Shown: positions 28,018-37,142 of the stretch, piece after piece | Layout: each line of letters opens with the position of its first letter | Position numbering within the stretch: position 1 is the first letter of the stretch | NCBI GenBank assembly: GCA_963823215.1 | Contig: CAWGKT010000007.1 | Coordinates: 444,617 to 508,616 of the forward strand | DNA: 64,000 nucleotides | Direction: 5' to 3' | Origin: CAIWHR01 sp963823215 | GTDB taxonomy: Bacteria > Pseudomonadota > Gammaproteobacteria > Burkholderiales > Casimicrobiaceae | Translations under genes and position numbers: made by a program | Notes under the pieces: generated by a model | Database searches by the model: none | The model's input: the letters and a program-made list of their open reading frames with translations, nothing else | What the model was told of the DNA's origin: nothing

Positions 28018-29480
28018 TCAGCCGTGTGGTCGGGAGAGGGCCGGCGTGCGCGCCACGACCTCGCGCACGGCGCGGATGCGCGCCAGGCGCTCCTCATCGC
28101 GCGGCACAGCCTCGACCAGGGCACCTGCACCCGTGCCCCAGCGCCGCGCGACGGCGGCCGGACCTCCCCGCGCGACACCGCCGCCGCCTGGACCGCGGCG
28201 CCGATGGCGACCAGCTCCTGCGCCCGCGGCAGCAGCAGGGCACGACCCGAGAGCCGGCCGATGACCTCGCGCCAGACCCGCCCCGCGCGACCCGCCGCCG
28301 ATGACCACCAGCGGCGCGGCCGGATCGGCCCCTCCGGCCTGGGCGGCCACCGCGTCGAGCGCCTCGATGAGCGACGCAGCGGCGCCCTCGTAGACGGCCA
28401 TCAGGATCTGTCGGGGCGTCGTGTCCCCTCGGAGGCCCGTCAGGGTCGCGGGCGCCAGGGGCAGGTCGGGCGTCCGTTCGCCGTCGAAGAAGGGGAGGGC
28501 GACGACTCCGCCGGACGGCTCGACCTTCTCGCGCCCCAGTCTTAGCCAGCGCGCCACCCGGTCGACGGCAAGCGTGCAGTTGAGCGTGGCGGCCAGGGGC
28601 AGGAAGCGACCGCCGGCATCGGCGAAGCCGGCCACGATGCCGGTGACGTCGTCCGGGCGCCGGGCCGACACCGCGTAGACCGTGCCCGACGTACCCAGGC
28701 TCAGCGCCACCTGGCCCACCGAGAGGCCCAGGCCCAGGGCCGCGGCCATGTTGTCGCCCGTGCCCGGGCCCACGACGACGCCCTCGAGAAGCCCGAGCTC
28801 GCGCGCCGCCGCGGCGGTGACCTTGCCGGCCTCCTCGCCCGGACCAAGCACGATGGGCAGCAGCTCGCGCGGGAGGGCCAGCCCGGGCAGGGCCAGGATG
28901 TCGTCGGCATAGGACTCGTCGGCCGTTGACCACCAGCACGTGCCCGAGGCGTCGCCGCGATCCGTGACCCCGCGGCCCGCGAGCAGCTCCGTCAGGTAGT
29001 CGTGCGGCAGCCGGATGGCGGCCGCGGCCCGCGCCACGCTCGGCTCCACGCGTCGCAGCCAGGCCCACTTGGTGGCCGTGAACGAGGCCACGGGCCGGCT
29101 GCCCGTCCGCGCCGCCCACCACTCCGCCCCCATCGCCCGCACCAGGCGGCGCGCGTCCTCACCCGAGCGCGTGTCGTTCCAGAGCATGGCCTTGCGCAGC
29201 GGACGCCCGCGCGCATCCAGCACGACGAGGCCGTGCTGCTGGCCGCCCACGCTGATGGCCCCGATGTCACCGGCTCGGCCGGTCCGCGCGATGGCCGCAC
29301 GCAGCGCCCGCCACCACTGGCGCGGGTCGCTCTCGCGGGCGCCGCCGGTCCCGCTGACCGTGTGCCCGGCCCGTCCCGTGGCCACGATCTCGCCGCTCTC
29401 GGCTCGATGAGCACGACCTTGGTCGCCTGCGTCGACGAATCGACGCCCGCGACGAGGATCCTCTCGCCACGTCCCCTCCA
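28018..29480 (-). CDS. xylB: Xylulokinase (frame changes)
   Basis: About 485 residues, the FGGY-kinase size. The ATP-binding opening ILVAGVDSSTQATKVVLIE lies in one frame near 29,450. The rest follows from about 29,400: ISVGGQQHGLVVLDARGRPL (substrate-binding), AMLWNDTRSGEDARRL, LPHDYLTELLAGRGVTDRGD, VVGPGTGDNMAAALGLGL, LSLGTSGTVYAVSA and PLVVIGGGSRGAG, the conserved FGGY signatures. Further changes lie near 28,315 and 28,200. The exact start is unclear because of the first indel. It phosphorylates D-xylulose to xylulose 5-phosphate and diverges from xylA. Confidence 0.85.
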
Positions 29481-29575
29481 TCTGGTGCGCTCACAGCCGA
29501 CCGGGTGACCATTCTGTACGATGGCCCCAGGCGCGCGCGAGGCCTTCGCGCCGGCGCCACAAGGGAGGAACCACC

Positions 29576-30771
29576 ATGTCCAGCACGGCACCGAGCACGA
29601 CCGCGGGCGACGCCCTGAAGCCCCGGCCAGAGCATCGCTTCAGCTTCGGTCTGTGGACGGTGGGCAACATCGGGCGTGACCCGTTCGGTGACGCGACCCG
29701 GCCGCGCCTCGACCCTGTCGATGCGGTGCAGCACCTTGGCCCGCTGGGAACCTGGGGCGTCAGCCTGCATGACGACGACCTGGTGCCGATGGGATCGTCC
29801 GCCGCTGAGCGCGACGCGCATCGTGCGCCGCTTCCGGACCGCGCTCGAGACGGAAGGGATGGCCGTCGGGATGGCCACGACCAACCTCTTCTGGCACCCG
29901 GTGTTCAAGGACGGCGCCTTCACCGCCAACGACCCGGCGGTGCGGCGCTACGCCATCGCCAAGGCCATGCGCGGCATCGACCTGGGCGTGGAGCTGGGCG
30001 CCAAGGTCTACGTCTTCTGGGGTGGCCGCGAGGGCGTCGAGGCCATGGCCGCGAAGCCGGCGGGCGCTGCCCTCGACCGCTACCGGGAGGCCATCGACTT
30101 CCTGTGCGGCTACGCGCGCGACCAGCACTACGACATCCGCTTCGCGCTGGAGCCGAAGCCCAACGAGCCCCGTGGCGACACCTTCCTGCCCACGGTCGGC
30201 CACGCCCTCGGCTTCATCGAGCGGTTGGCCTACCCGGAGATGGTGGGGCTCAACCCGGAGGTCGCCCACGAGACCATGGCGGGGCTGTCGTTCTATCACG
30301 GCGTGGCGCAGGCCATCTGGTCGAAGAAGCTGTTCCACATCGACCTGAACGCCCAGAAGATGGGCCGCTACGACCAGGACCTGCGCTTCGGCTCGGAGGA
30401 CATCAAGGATTCGTTCTTCCTGGTGCACCTGCTCGAGACGTCGGGCTACGCCGGGCCCAAGCACTTCGACGCGCGGCCCTATCGGGTCGAGGACAGCGCC
30501 GGCATCTGGGACTTCGCGGCCGGCTGCATGCGCACCTACCTGGTCTTCGCACGAGAAGGCTCGCCAGTTCGATGCCGACGCCGGCATCCAGGCCGCCCTG
30601 GCCGAGGCCGGAGCGGTCGATCTCGGGCGCCCGACCGTGGGGGCCTACAGTCGATCGGGCGCGGAGAGCCTGAAGGCCGAGCGCTTCGATATCGAGGCGC
30701 TGGCCAGGCGCGGCTACCGCAACGACCACCTCGACCAGTTGGTCATCGAGCTGCTGCTGGGCGTGCGGTAG
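29576..30771 (+). CDS. xylA: Xylose isomerase, class I (two frame changes)
   Basis: About 395 residues, the actinomycete-type length. GGGAGGAAC precedes the ATG. HRFSFGLWTVGNIGRDPFGD opens the barrel and GVSLHDDDLVP carries the catalytic His region. After a change near 29,800 come KVYVFWGGREG, FALEPKPNEPRGD (metal Glu), VGLNPEVAHETMAGLSFYHG and LFHIDLNAQKMGRYDQD (metal Asp/His cluster). The frame changes again near 30,550 and ends LVIELLLGVR. It converts D-xylose to D-xylulose for the kinase next door. Confidence 0.92.
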
Positions 30772-30842
30772 GGCCGAGGCCGGCCCTCGAGCCGAGGCCA
30801 GCCCCTGGGCCGAGGCCGGCCCGCGAGCCGAGGCCTGCCCGC
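30772..30842. repeat. Four short tandem repeats after xylA
   Basis: Four copies of a unit of about 17-18 bases resembling GCCGAGGCCGGCCCKCGA fill the gap between xylA and the convergent beta-helix gene. Each unit contains the near palindrome GGCCGGCC or GAGGCC, so transcripts from either side could fold here and terminate. Confidence 0.6.
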
Positions 30843-30844
30843 GA

Positions 30845-32221
30845 TCAGGACGGCGGCGGAGGGCAGAGCCCCGATGGTGAGCTGGAGGCGCCCACGTTGC
30901 CCGTCCAGGTGTTGTCGACCGGGTCGGTGCCGCTGTCGGGCGGCAGGTAGTCGCCCGTGCCGTCGATGCAATCGGTCCCGTAGTTGCCGAGGGCGTCGTT
31001 GACCGTGAAGGCGCTGTCCTCGCCGTCGTAGTCGACGATGCCGGCCTGGTTCCCGTGCGACTTGTTGCCCGCGACCGTGGCCTCGTCCTGGCTGGTAAGG
31101 AGGATGCCGTTGCCGACGCCCTCGGCGATGTCATTGTCGATGACCGTGGATCCGACGCCGTTGTCCAGCCAGATCCCGTTGGCAGCGCGCCGCACCAGGT
31201 TCCGCTCGAAGGCGGACGAGCCCTCGCCGTAGGCGTAGGTCCCGGCGCCGAGCTGGTCGGCAGGGGAGGTCGCACCCGCGGTGCTGGAGACCGCGTTGTC
31301 AGCGACGATGGCGGAGGCGTTGACGACTCCGATGCCGACGCTGCTCACGAAGCCGGATGGCGATGTCGCGGTACGAGCCGCCGACCGCCTGGCGTTCCCG
31401 CCCCGAAGGCAGGCAGCCGGTCGCAGGCAGGAGCCGGTCAGCGGATGCCAGAAGTGGATGGAGTCGTGCTTGACGATGCTGCGCGCCTCGTTGCCCACGA
31501 CGTAGATGCCGTTCCGCTTGAAGTTCGTGACCTGGTTCCAGAGCACCTTGGCAGAGGCGCCGCCCTGGACGCGGATGCCGTCGCTGTAGCCGCATGGGCC
31601 AGAGCGGGCGTCACCACCGCCGGTCGGCGCGATGCGGTTGCCGCGCACGATCGCGCCCGAGGCACCGAGCACCCGGATCCCGTACGTGGTCTGCTCGCAG
31701 GGAAGGGTCGTGCGGGCCACGATCCTGAACCAGCGGACCCGGACGTAGTCGGCGCGGATGAGCAGGATGGTGTGGGTGGCGTGGCTGAAGGTCGTGGGGC
31801 TGCGCAGGACGGCCCCGAAGGGCTCGACGGAGCGCAGCGTCAGGCCGGCGCGGTCACCCACGATGCGGACCTCCTCGTCATAGGTCCCCGGGCAGACGCG
31901 GACGGTGTCCTTGGGGCCGCTGGCGTTGACGGCCGACTGGATGGTGGCGAACCCAGCGACAGGCCCGCAGTCGCCGACGTAGCGGGTGGTCGGGCCGGCT
32001 GCCGCGGTCGGGGCTGCCATGACCCCGGCGAGGAGGGCCGCAGAGACGACGATGGTCGGCAGACGCCTGGATGCGTGCCGCGATGCGGCGATGTGCCGCG
32101 CCCCGCTGGCCGGCGACGACCCGTCGCCGTGCGGCGATCCGGCGACGTGCCGCGACCCGCTGGCCGGCGACGACCCGTTGCCGTGCGGCGATCTGCTGGC
32201 GTGCCGTGGCCTGAGCCGCAT
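30845..32221 (-). CDS. Secreted right-handed beta-helix protein
   Basis: A 458-residue intact frame. GGGAGGG lies seven bases before the ATG, so the start is solid. Residues 1-52 are an unusual Arg/His/Ser/Pro segment containing an 18-residue tandem repeat. Then comes a hydrophobic signal (LPTIVVSAALLAGVMAAPTA) and the mature protein: FATIQSAVNASGPKDTVRVC and CPGTYDEEV are the typical start of pectate-lyase-like beta-helices, followed by coils such as GIRVLGASGAIVRGNRI, NGIYVVGNEARSIVKHDSI, NGIWLDNGVGSTVIDNDIAE and NGILLTSQDEATVAGNKSHG. No lyase residues are evident; glycan binding or cleavage is possible given the sugar genes around it. Confidence 0.8.
   Translation of the reverse strand: MRLRPRHASRSPHGNGSSPASGSRHVAGSPHGDGSSPASGARHIAASRHASRRLPTIVVSAALLAGVMAAPTAAAGPTTRYVGDCGPVAGFATIQSAVNASGPKDTVRVCPGTYDEEVRIVGDRAGLTLRSVEPFGAVLRSPTTFSHATHTILLIRADYVRVRWFRIVARTTLPCEQTTYGIRVLGASGAIVRGNRIAPTGGGDARSGPCGYSDGIRVQGGASAKVLWNQVTNFKRNGIYVVGNEARSIVKHDSIHFWHPLTGSCLRPAACLRGGNARRSAARTATSPSGFVSSVGIGVVNASAIVADNAVSSTAGATSPADQLGAGTYAYGEGSSAFERNLVRRAANGIWLDNGVGSTVIDNDIAEGVGNGILLTSQDEATVAGNKSHGNQAGIVDYDGEDSAFTVNDALGNYGTDCIDGTGDYLPPDSGTDPVDNTWTGNVGASSSPSGLCPPPPS
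32102..32209. repeat. Two 54-bp tandem repeats
   Basis: Two near-identical 54-base units, each coding on the minus strand for an 18-residue block (RHVAGSPHGDGSSPASGA type), lie at the 5' end of the beta-helix gene. Being a multiple of three, the unit preserves the reading frame. Confidence 0.75.
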
Positions 32222-32351
32222 GATGACCCTCCCTCATTCCGCCGCTCGCACCGACCCCCAGGTCGGCTGAGCGTGACTTCGCCTGCGTCGCGGTCGTGGC
32301 CCACGGCCGAACGTCGCAGCCGCCGGATGCTAGCCGAATCGGTTCGGGTGC

Positions 32352-32403
32352 TACACTACTCATCGTTCGGTAGGGTCCCAGGCCCGCCGACCCCATCGCG
32401 AAC
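32352..32403 (+). ncRNA. Candidate orphan structured small RNA
   Basis: No protein fits 32,222-32,542. TACACT at 32,352, the same hexamer seen before tRNA-fMet, would start transcription near 32,364. The next 40 bases fold into nested stems: GTTCG (32,365) pairs with CGAAC (32,399), and inside it GGGTC (32,373) pairs with GACCC (32,389). A strong terminator follows at 32,413. I do not recognise a known RNA family. The unit lies between divergent gene starts and a convergent ABC gene end. Confidence 0.4.
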
Positions 32404-32412
32404 ACTGTCCAG

Positions 32413-32444
32413 ACGACCCCGTGGATCCCGCCTCCCGGGGTCGT
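32413..32444 (+). terminator. Intrinsic terminator
   Basis: ACGACCCCG pairs with CGGGGTCGT over 9 bp around a 14-base loop, followed by TCCCTTTCCC, much like the tail after tRNA-fMet. Confidence 0.65.
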
Positions 32445-32542
32445 TCCCTTTCCCGGCCGCGAAATGGACGACCCCGGGACGCTGTGCCGTCTGACCCTCA
32501 CCGGCGGCCCCGTGCCCGTCACCCTGGCCGATCGCGCTCGTT

Positions 32543-33384
32543 CTAGGCGGTCGCGGCGACCTTCACGGCCATCTCCTCCAGCCGGGCGCCGACCATGTAC
32601 TCGACGACCTCCGGTGCTGTTCGGTGTCGCTGGCGCGCTTCTCGGCGACCTTCCGGCCGCGATGCATCATCACGATCCGGTCGGCGACCGCGAAGACGTC
32701 GGGCAGCGTGTGCGAGATGAGGATGACCGGCACCCGCTGGTCGCGAAGCGTGCGGATGAGGTCGAGCACCTTGCGCTGCTCGGGGACGCCCAGGTTGTTG
32801 GTCGGCTCGTCCATGATCATCAGCCGCGCGTTCCAGTAGATCGCGCGCGCGATGGCCACCGCCTGGCGCTGCCCACCGGAGAGCTTCTCGATCTCCGCCC
32901 CGAACCGCGGGATGCGGATCCCCAGCGAATCGAGGATCGTGCTGCGACTCCGGCCAGCATGCGCGGCTCGTCGAGCGTCTTGACGACGCCCAGCAGGTGG
33001 CGCTTCTTCGATCTCGCGACCCAGGAAGATGTTGGCGCTGACGTCGAGGTTGCCGGCCAGCGCGAGGTCCTGGTAGATCGTCTCGATGCCGGCCCGCCGG
33101 GCCTCCAGCGGGCGGCCGAAGCGCACGAGCCTGCCCTCGAGCACGATCGTCGCCCTCGTCGGCCTGGTGCACGCCCGAGACGCATTTGATGAGCGTCGAC
33201 TTGCCGGCACCGTTGTCACCGACGAGGCCGACGACCTCGCCCGCGCACGACGTCCAGGCTCACGTCGTTGACGGCGGTCAGGCCGCCGAAGCGCTTGACC
33301 ATGTGCTGATGGAGAGCATCGGCTGCCGAGCGCTGAGGTCGCAGTCCCGGCGGCGACCACGGCTCCGGTCTCGAGCGCGCTCAT
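32543..33384 (-). CDS. Sugar ABC transporter ATP-binding protein (many frame changes)
   Basis: About 280 residues, a single-cassette CUT2-type ATPase. Walker A is readable as GLVGDNGAGKSTLIKCVSG near 33,210. RAGIETIYQDLALAGNLDVS (Q-loop), LSGGQRQAVAIARAIYWNAR (signature), LMIMDEPTNNLGVPEQRKVL (Walker B) and PVILISHTLPDVFAVADRIV (H-loop) follow in order. The product ends VEYMVGARLEEMAVKVAATA. Frame changes are frequent in the first half and again near 32,610. The ATG overlaps the permease stop (ATGA). Confidence 0.8.
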
Positions 33385-34534
33385 CGTGGCGACTCCGCTC
33401 GCCCGACGATCAGGTCGCGCGCCTGGTCGATGAGCACGGCCAGGATGACGACGATGCCGATGACGATGAACTGCCAGTACGGGTCGACTCCGAGCAGCAC
33501 GAGGCCGGTCACCAGCATGGAGATGATGAGCGCGCCGATGACCGTGCCAGTGACGCTGCCGCGGCCTCCGAACATGCTCACCCCGCCGATGATGACCGCC
33601 GCGATCGAGGACAGGAGCAGCGGCTCACCCGCAGACCGATGAGCCGCTCGTGAACCGGGCCGTACGAGGCAGCCGGCGAGACCCGCCGTGCATCGCGGAC
33701 AGCATGAACAGCAGGATCGTCATCCGGTCCGCCGGGACGCCAGCCCGCACCGACGCCTCACGATTCCCGCCGATCGCGTAGGTGTGCCGGCCGAACTGCG
33801 TCTTGTGCAGCAGGAAGATCGCGATGAGCGACCGCGATCGCGGCGATGACGACCGGCCACGCGAACACGCGGTCGAGTCGCTGGAGTGCGTCGGTCCGGC
33901 GACCTCGGGCCTGAAGAAGAACGAGATGCCGCCTCCCTCGCCCGAGACGACGTAGATGAGCGCCTCGTTGCCGAGGTTGCGCATGCCCGGCGGCAGTCCC
34001 GTGATGACGTCGCCGTCGGAGGCGATGAGTGCGACGCCCCGAGCGACGAACGCCATGCCCAGGGTCACGATGAACGATGGGCACGCGCAGCTTCGCGATG
34101 ATGGTGCCATTGATGAGCCCGAAGACGCGCCGCTATCAGGATCCCCGCCGCGAAGCCCAGGAGGATGGCGACGAATCTCGCCCGAAGCCGGTGTCCATGA
34201 CGTCCACGATGACGATCGGCGGAGACGACGGAGGCGAGTCCCATGACCCAGCCGACGGACAGGTCGATGCCGCCCGAGATGATGACGAACGTCTGACCCA
34301 GGCCCATCAGGAGCACCGGGCACGATCGTCACCAGGATGGTCTGCGTGCTGCGCAGCGACAGGAAGTTGAGCGTCGCCTTCGGACGTGATGTTGATGGTG
34401 ACCCAGAAGAAGACGATGAGCCCGAGCAGGAAGACCCACGCCCAGGCCCGGCTGATGGCCAGGATCAGCGCCGTCGGCGGGTATCGATCGAGCGGGGCCG
34501 TGGTCACCAGCGCGTCGGCGTCGGCTTGCGTCAC
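33381..34534 (-). CDS. Sugar ABC transporter permease, RbsC/XylH type (many frame changes)
   Basis: About 385 residues from a GTG preceded by GGAAGG. Recognisable pieces in order: AWVFLLGLIVFFWVTINITS (first helix), MGLGQTFVIISGGIDLSVGW (the hallmark of CUT2 permeases), VPSFIVTLGMAFVARGVALI, GRHTYAIGGNREASVRAGVP (the EAA-like coupling loop that contacts the ATPase) and SMFGGRGSVTGTVIGALIIS near the end. At least five frame changes break it. It forms the membrane channel for the binding protein's sugar. Confidence 0.75.
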
Positions 34535-34559
34535 GCGTGCGGTGCCTTCCGAGATGAGC

Positions 34560-34584
34560 GAAGGCGCCGTGCTTCGGCGCCTTC
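34560..34584 (-). promoter_or_regulatory. Intercistronic stem-loop
   Basis: GAAGGCGCC and GGCGCCTTC form a perfect 9-bp stem with a 7-base loop in the gap between the binding-protein and permease genes. Without a T-run it is unlikely to be a full terminator. Such hairpins after binding-protein genes usually stabilise that part of the mRNA so the binding protein is made in excess. Confidence 0.5.
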
Positions 34585-34612
34585 CCCGTGGTCGTCAGTC
34601 CGCGGTGGACGA

Positions 34613-35622
34613 CTAGTTCGATCTGATAGATGAACCGTGCGAACTCGGGATCGTCCACGTTGTCCGGGGTCAGGATCGCGAAGCCAGTCGGGCACCCACT
34701 TCGGCAGGCTCGTGACACCAGCCTGGTCCGCCATGGCGAACTCGACTCCCAGGTAGCCCATGTCGACGGGCTTCTGGGCGAGGACCATCTGGACGTCCCC
34801 GTTGCTTGAGGAGCTCGATGGCATGCTGGGTCGCGTCCCAGGCGGCGATCGTGATGTTGCCGCCGCCGAGGCCGGCGTTCACGACCGCCGTCCCGGCGCC
34901 CTGGGCGCTGAAGACGTTCACGCCGAAGATGCCTTCGAGGTTGGGATGCGCCTCGAGCACGGCTGCTGTCTGCTGGGCCGCGACGCTCTCCACGTCACCG
35001 CTGAACTGCTCGTCCACGATCGTCGATGCCCGGATAGTCCTCCATCGCCTCACGGAAGCCCTTGCTGCGGTCCATGACCGAGCTCACGTCCGCGTTCGTG
35101 TTCTGGATGTAGACCTCGCCCTTCTCGCCGATGCGCCTTGGCCATGGCGTGCCCGAGGTACGCGCCCACCCTCGACGTTATCCGAGCCGATGTACGAGAG
35201 CGGGAACGTGACCGGTGACCCGTCAGACGTAGTCACCGTCACCGAGGTAGGTGTCGACGGTGACGATCTTCGTCCCGCCGTCGAGGGCTGTCTGGAGCGG
35301 TGCCACCATCGCGTCGGCGCTGGTCGGCGCGGTGATGATGTAGTCGAGGTCGCCGCGCGCGATGAGCGCGTCGAGCAGCGGCGTCTGCGAGGCCGGGCCC
35401 CACGGCGCGGGCGGGAAGCCGCCCTTGACGATGTCGAGCGCCGAAGTCCGCGGCGGCCGCATCGACCCCGTTCTCCATCACGTGGTAGAACGGGTCTTCG
35501 ATGCCGGGCAGGAACCCGATCGTCGGCTTCGCGGTCTCCTGCGCGCTCGTGATGGCCGGAGCCACCGCGAGGGCGACGACAAGGGCCGTGCCGGCGATCA
35601 AGGCCAGTTTGCGGTTGGCCAC
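34613..35622 (-). CDS. Periplasmic-type sugar-binding protein (many frame changes)
   Basis: About 335 residues from a GTG with GGAGGAG upstream. The signal peptide is ANRKLALIAGTALVVALAVA followed by an SAQE-like cleavage site. Mature blocks: KPTIGFLPGIEDPFYHVMEN, DYIITAPTSADAMVAPLQTA, TKIVTVDTYLGDGDYV, VLEAHPNLEGIFGVNVFSAQ, ITIAAWDATQHAIELLKQ and VQMVLAQKPVDMGYLGVEFA. This is the peripla_BP_4 / RbsB-XylF fold. The exact stop is hidden by an indel; I place it at the TAG at 34,613. A D-xylose role is inferred from the nearby xylAB. Confidence 0.75.
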
Positions 35623-35838
35623 GATGTTGCTCCTCCTTCGTTTCCCGAATGGGACGATCACTGAGTCAGTCAAGACCCCATACGCGATGACCTCCGTGTC
35701 CATGGCGCTTCGCGTGACGTGCTCCAAGGGCCAGCGAGGGCGGGCTCCCGGTCCGCCCGGGACCCGACCATCGCGACTTGCACCATCCGTTGACCGGCCG
35801 GTGCAGCGTCGCCCGGGGAACGTACCGCATCGCTGTCA

Positions 35839-35851
35839 TCGTTGTCAACGA
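35839..35851. promoter_or_regulatory. LacI-type operator
   Basis: TCGTTG-T-CAACGA is a perfect 6-bp inverted repeat around one base in the 310-base gap between the divergent LacI and ABC transporter genes. LacI-family dimers favour palindromes with a central CG or a single central base and TTG..CAA half-sites. Likely the site by which the adjacent regulator controls the transporter and itself. Confidence 0.55.
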
Positions 35852-35931
35852 CAAATGGCCCCTCTGCTGGTGGACCGGCTAACCCGCGAGTGATTGACTC
35901 AACGGGACCTCTGGAAGCATGATAGACAGCG

Positions 35932-36970
35932 ATGTCATCTCGGGCTCAGTCGGCGATCGTCTCGCGGGAGCGTGGCCCGGCCACCCTCCAGGACGTGGCA
36001 CGGGCGGCGGGCGTCAGTGCCAAGACCGTGTCGCGGGTGATCAACCACGAACCCGGCGTCCACGCCGAGACGCTCGCGCGGGTCCAGGACGCCATCGCGA
36101 TGCTGGGCTATCGGCGCAACGATGCCGCTCGCAACCTGCGAATGGGCATCTCGCTCGCCACGATCGGCCTCCTCATCGAGTATCTGGCCAACCCGTTCTA
36201 CGCGGGGCTGGCACGGGCGGTGGAGCAGGTGGCGTACCGGCACGGGCACGCCGTGACGATCACCTCGTCCGGGGAGGACCCGGCACGGGAGCGGGAGCTC
36301 CTTATCGACCTGCTGCGCCGCGGCGTCGATGGGCTCCTGGTGGTGCCCGCGGGGCAGGATCACCGCTACCTGGTGAACGGGTTCCGCCATGCCACACCCG
36401 TCGTCTTTCTCGACCGACTGCCCGGCGGCATCGAGGCGGACGCGGTCGTGCTCGACAACGTAGTGGGCGCGCGGCAGGCGACCGAGCACCTCCTCGCGCA
36501 CGGGCATCGGCGGATCGCCGTATGTCGGCGACGGGTTGAGCGTCACCACATCGGCGGAACGGCTGCAGGGTTACCGCGATGCGCTGCGGGCACACGGGGT
36601 ATCCATGGACGAGAGCCTCGTGCGGACGAGCGCTGCGCGGGTCGACGCGTCGCAGGCCTCGACGCGGCTGCTCATGGCGCTCCCGCAACCACCCACGGCG
36701 ATCCTTGCCCAGAACAACCGCAACTGCCTGGGCGTCCTGCGGGTGCTGGGCTCGCTCGGCCGGCGCTGCGCGGTGGTCGGTTTCGACGACTTCGAGCTCG
36801 CGGACATGCTGCCGGTGCCGGTCACCGTGGTAAGCCACGACCCGGGCGAGATGGGCCGGGCCGGCGCCGAGCTGCTCTTCTCGCGCATGGCCGGCGACTC
36901 ACGTCCACCCCAGCGGGTGGTGATCCCGACGCGGCTCATCCAGCGCGGATCGGGCGAGCTGGAGCCCTGA
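35932..36970 (+). CDS. LacI-family transcriptional regulator (one frame change)
   Basis: About 346 residues. LQDVARAAGVSAKTVSRVIN is the LacI helix-turn-helix, GVHAETLARVQDAIAMLGYR the hinge-side helices, and LRMGISLATIGLLIEYLANP starts the periplasmic-binding-like core. LIDLLRRGVDGLLVVPAGQD and PVVFLDRLPGG follow. The frame changes near 36,520 (GDGLSVTTSAERLQGYRDAL) and continues to QPPTAILAQNNRNCLGVLRV, VGFDDFELADMLPVPVTVV and the end at 36,970. It probably senses the transported sugar and represses the ABC operon. Confidence 0.88.
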
Positions 36971-37126
36971 TCGCCGAAGGTCGGCGCAGATCGCCGAAGG
37001 TCGGCGCGGATCGCCGAAGGTTGGCTGGGATCGCCGAAGGTCGGCCCGGATCGCGGTGCCCGCTGAAGGTCGGCAGGGATCGCCGAAGGTCGGCGCGGAC
37101 CGCCGAAGGTCGGCCGGGTCGGCGCC
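36968..37126. repeat. Tandem hairpin repeat array, about 20-bp unit
   Basis: Seven to eight copies of GATCGCCGAAGGTCGGCGCG, some with single changes and one interrupted copy near 37,055. Each holds the hairpin GCCGA-agg-TCGGC. There are no spacers, so it is not a CRISPR. It lies between the LacI gene and the convergent HTH gene. Confidence 0.8.
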
Positions 37127-37142
37127 GCATACCGCGTCGCGC

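Noticed and set aside
36968..37126. Possible CRISPR array
   Set aside because: Units are contiguous with no unique spacers and no cas genes nearby; it is a simple tandem repeat.
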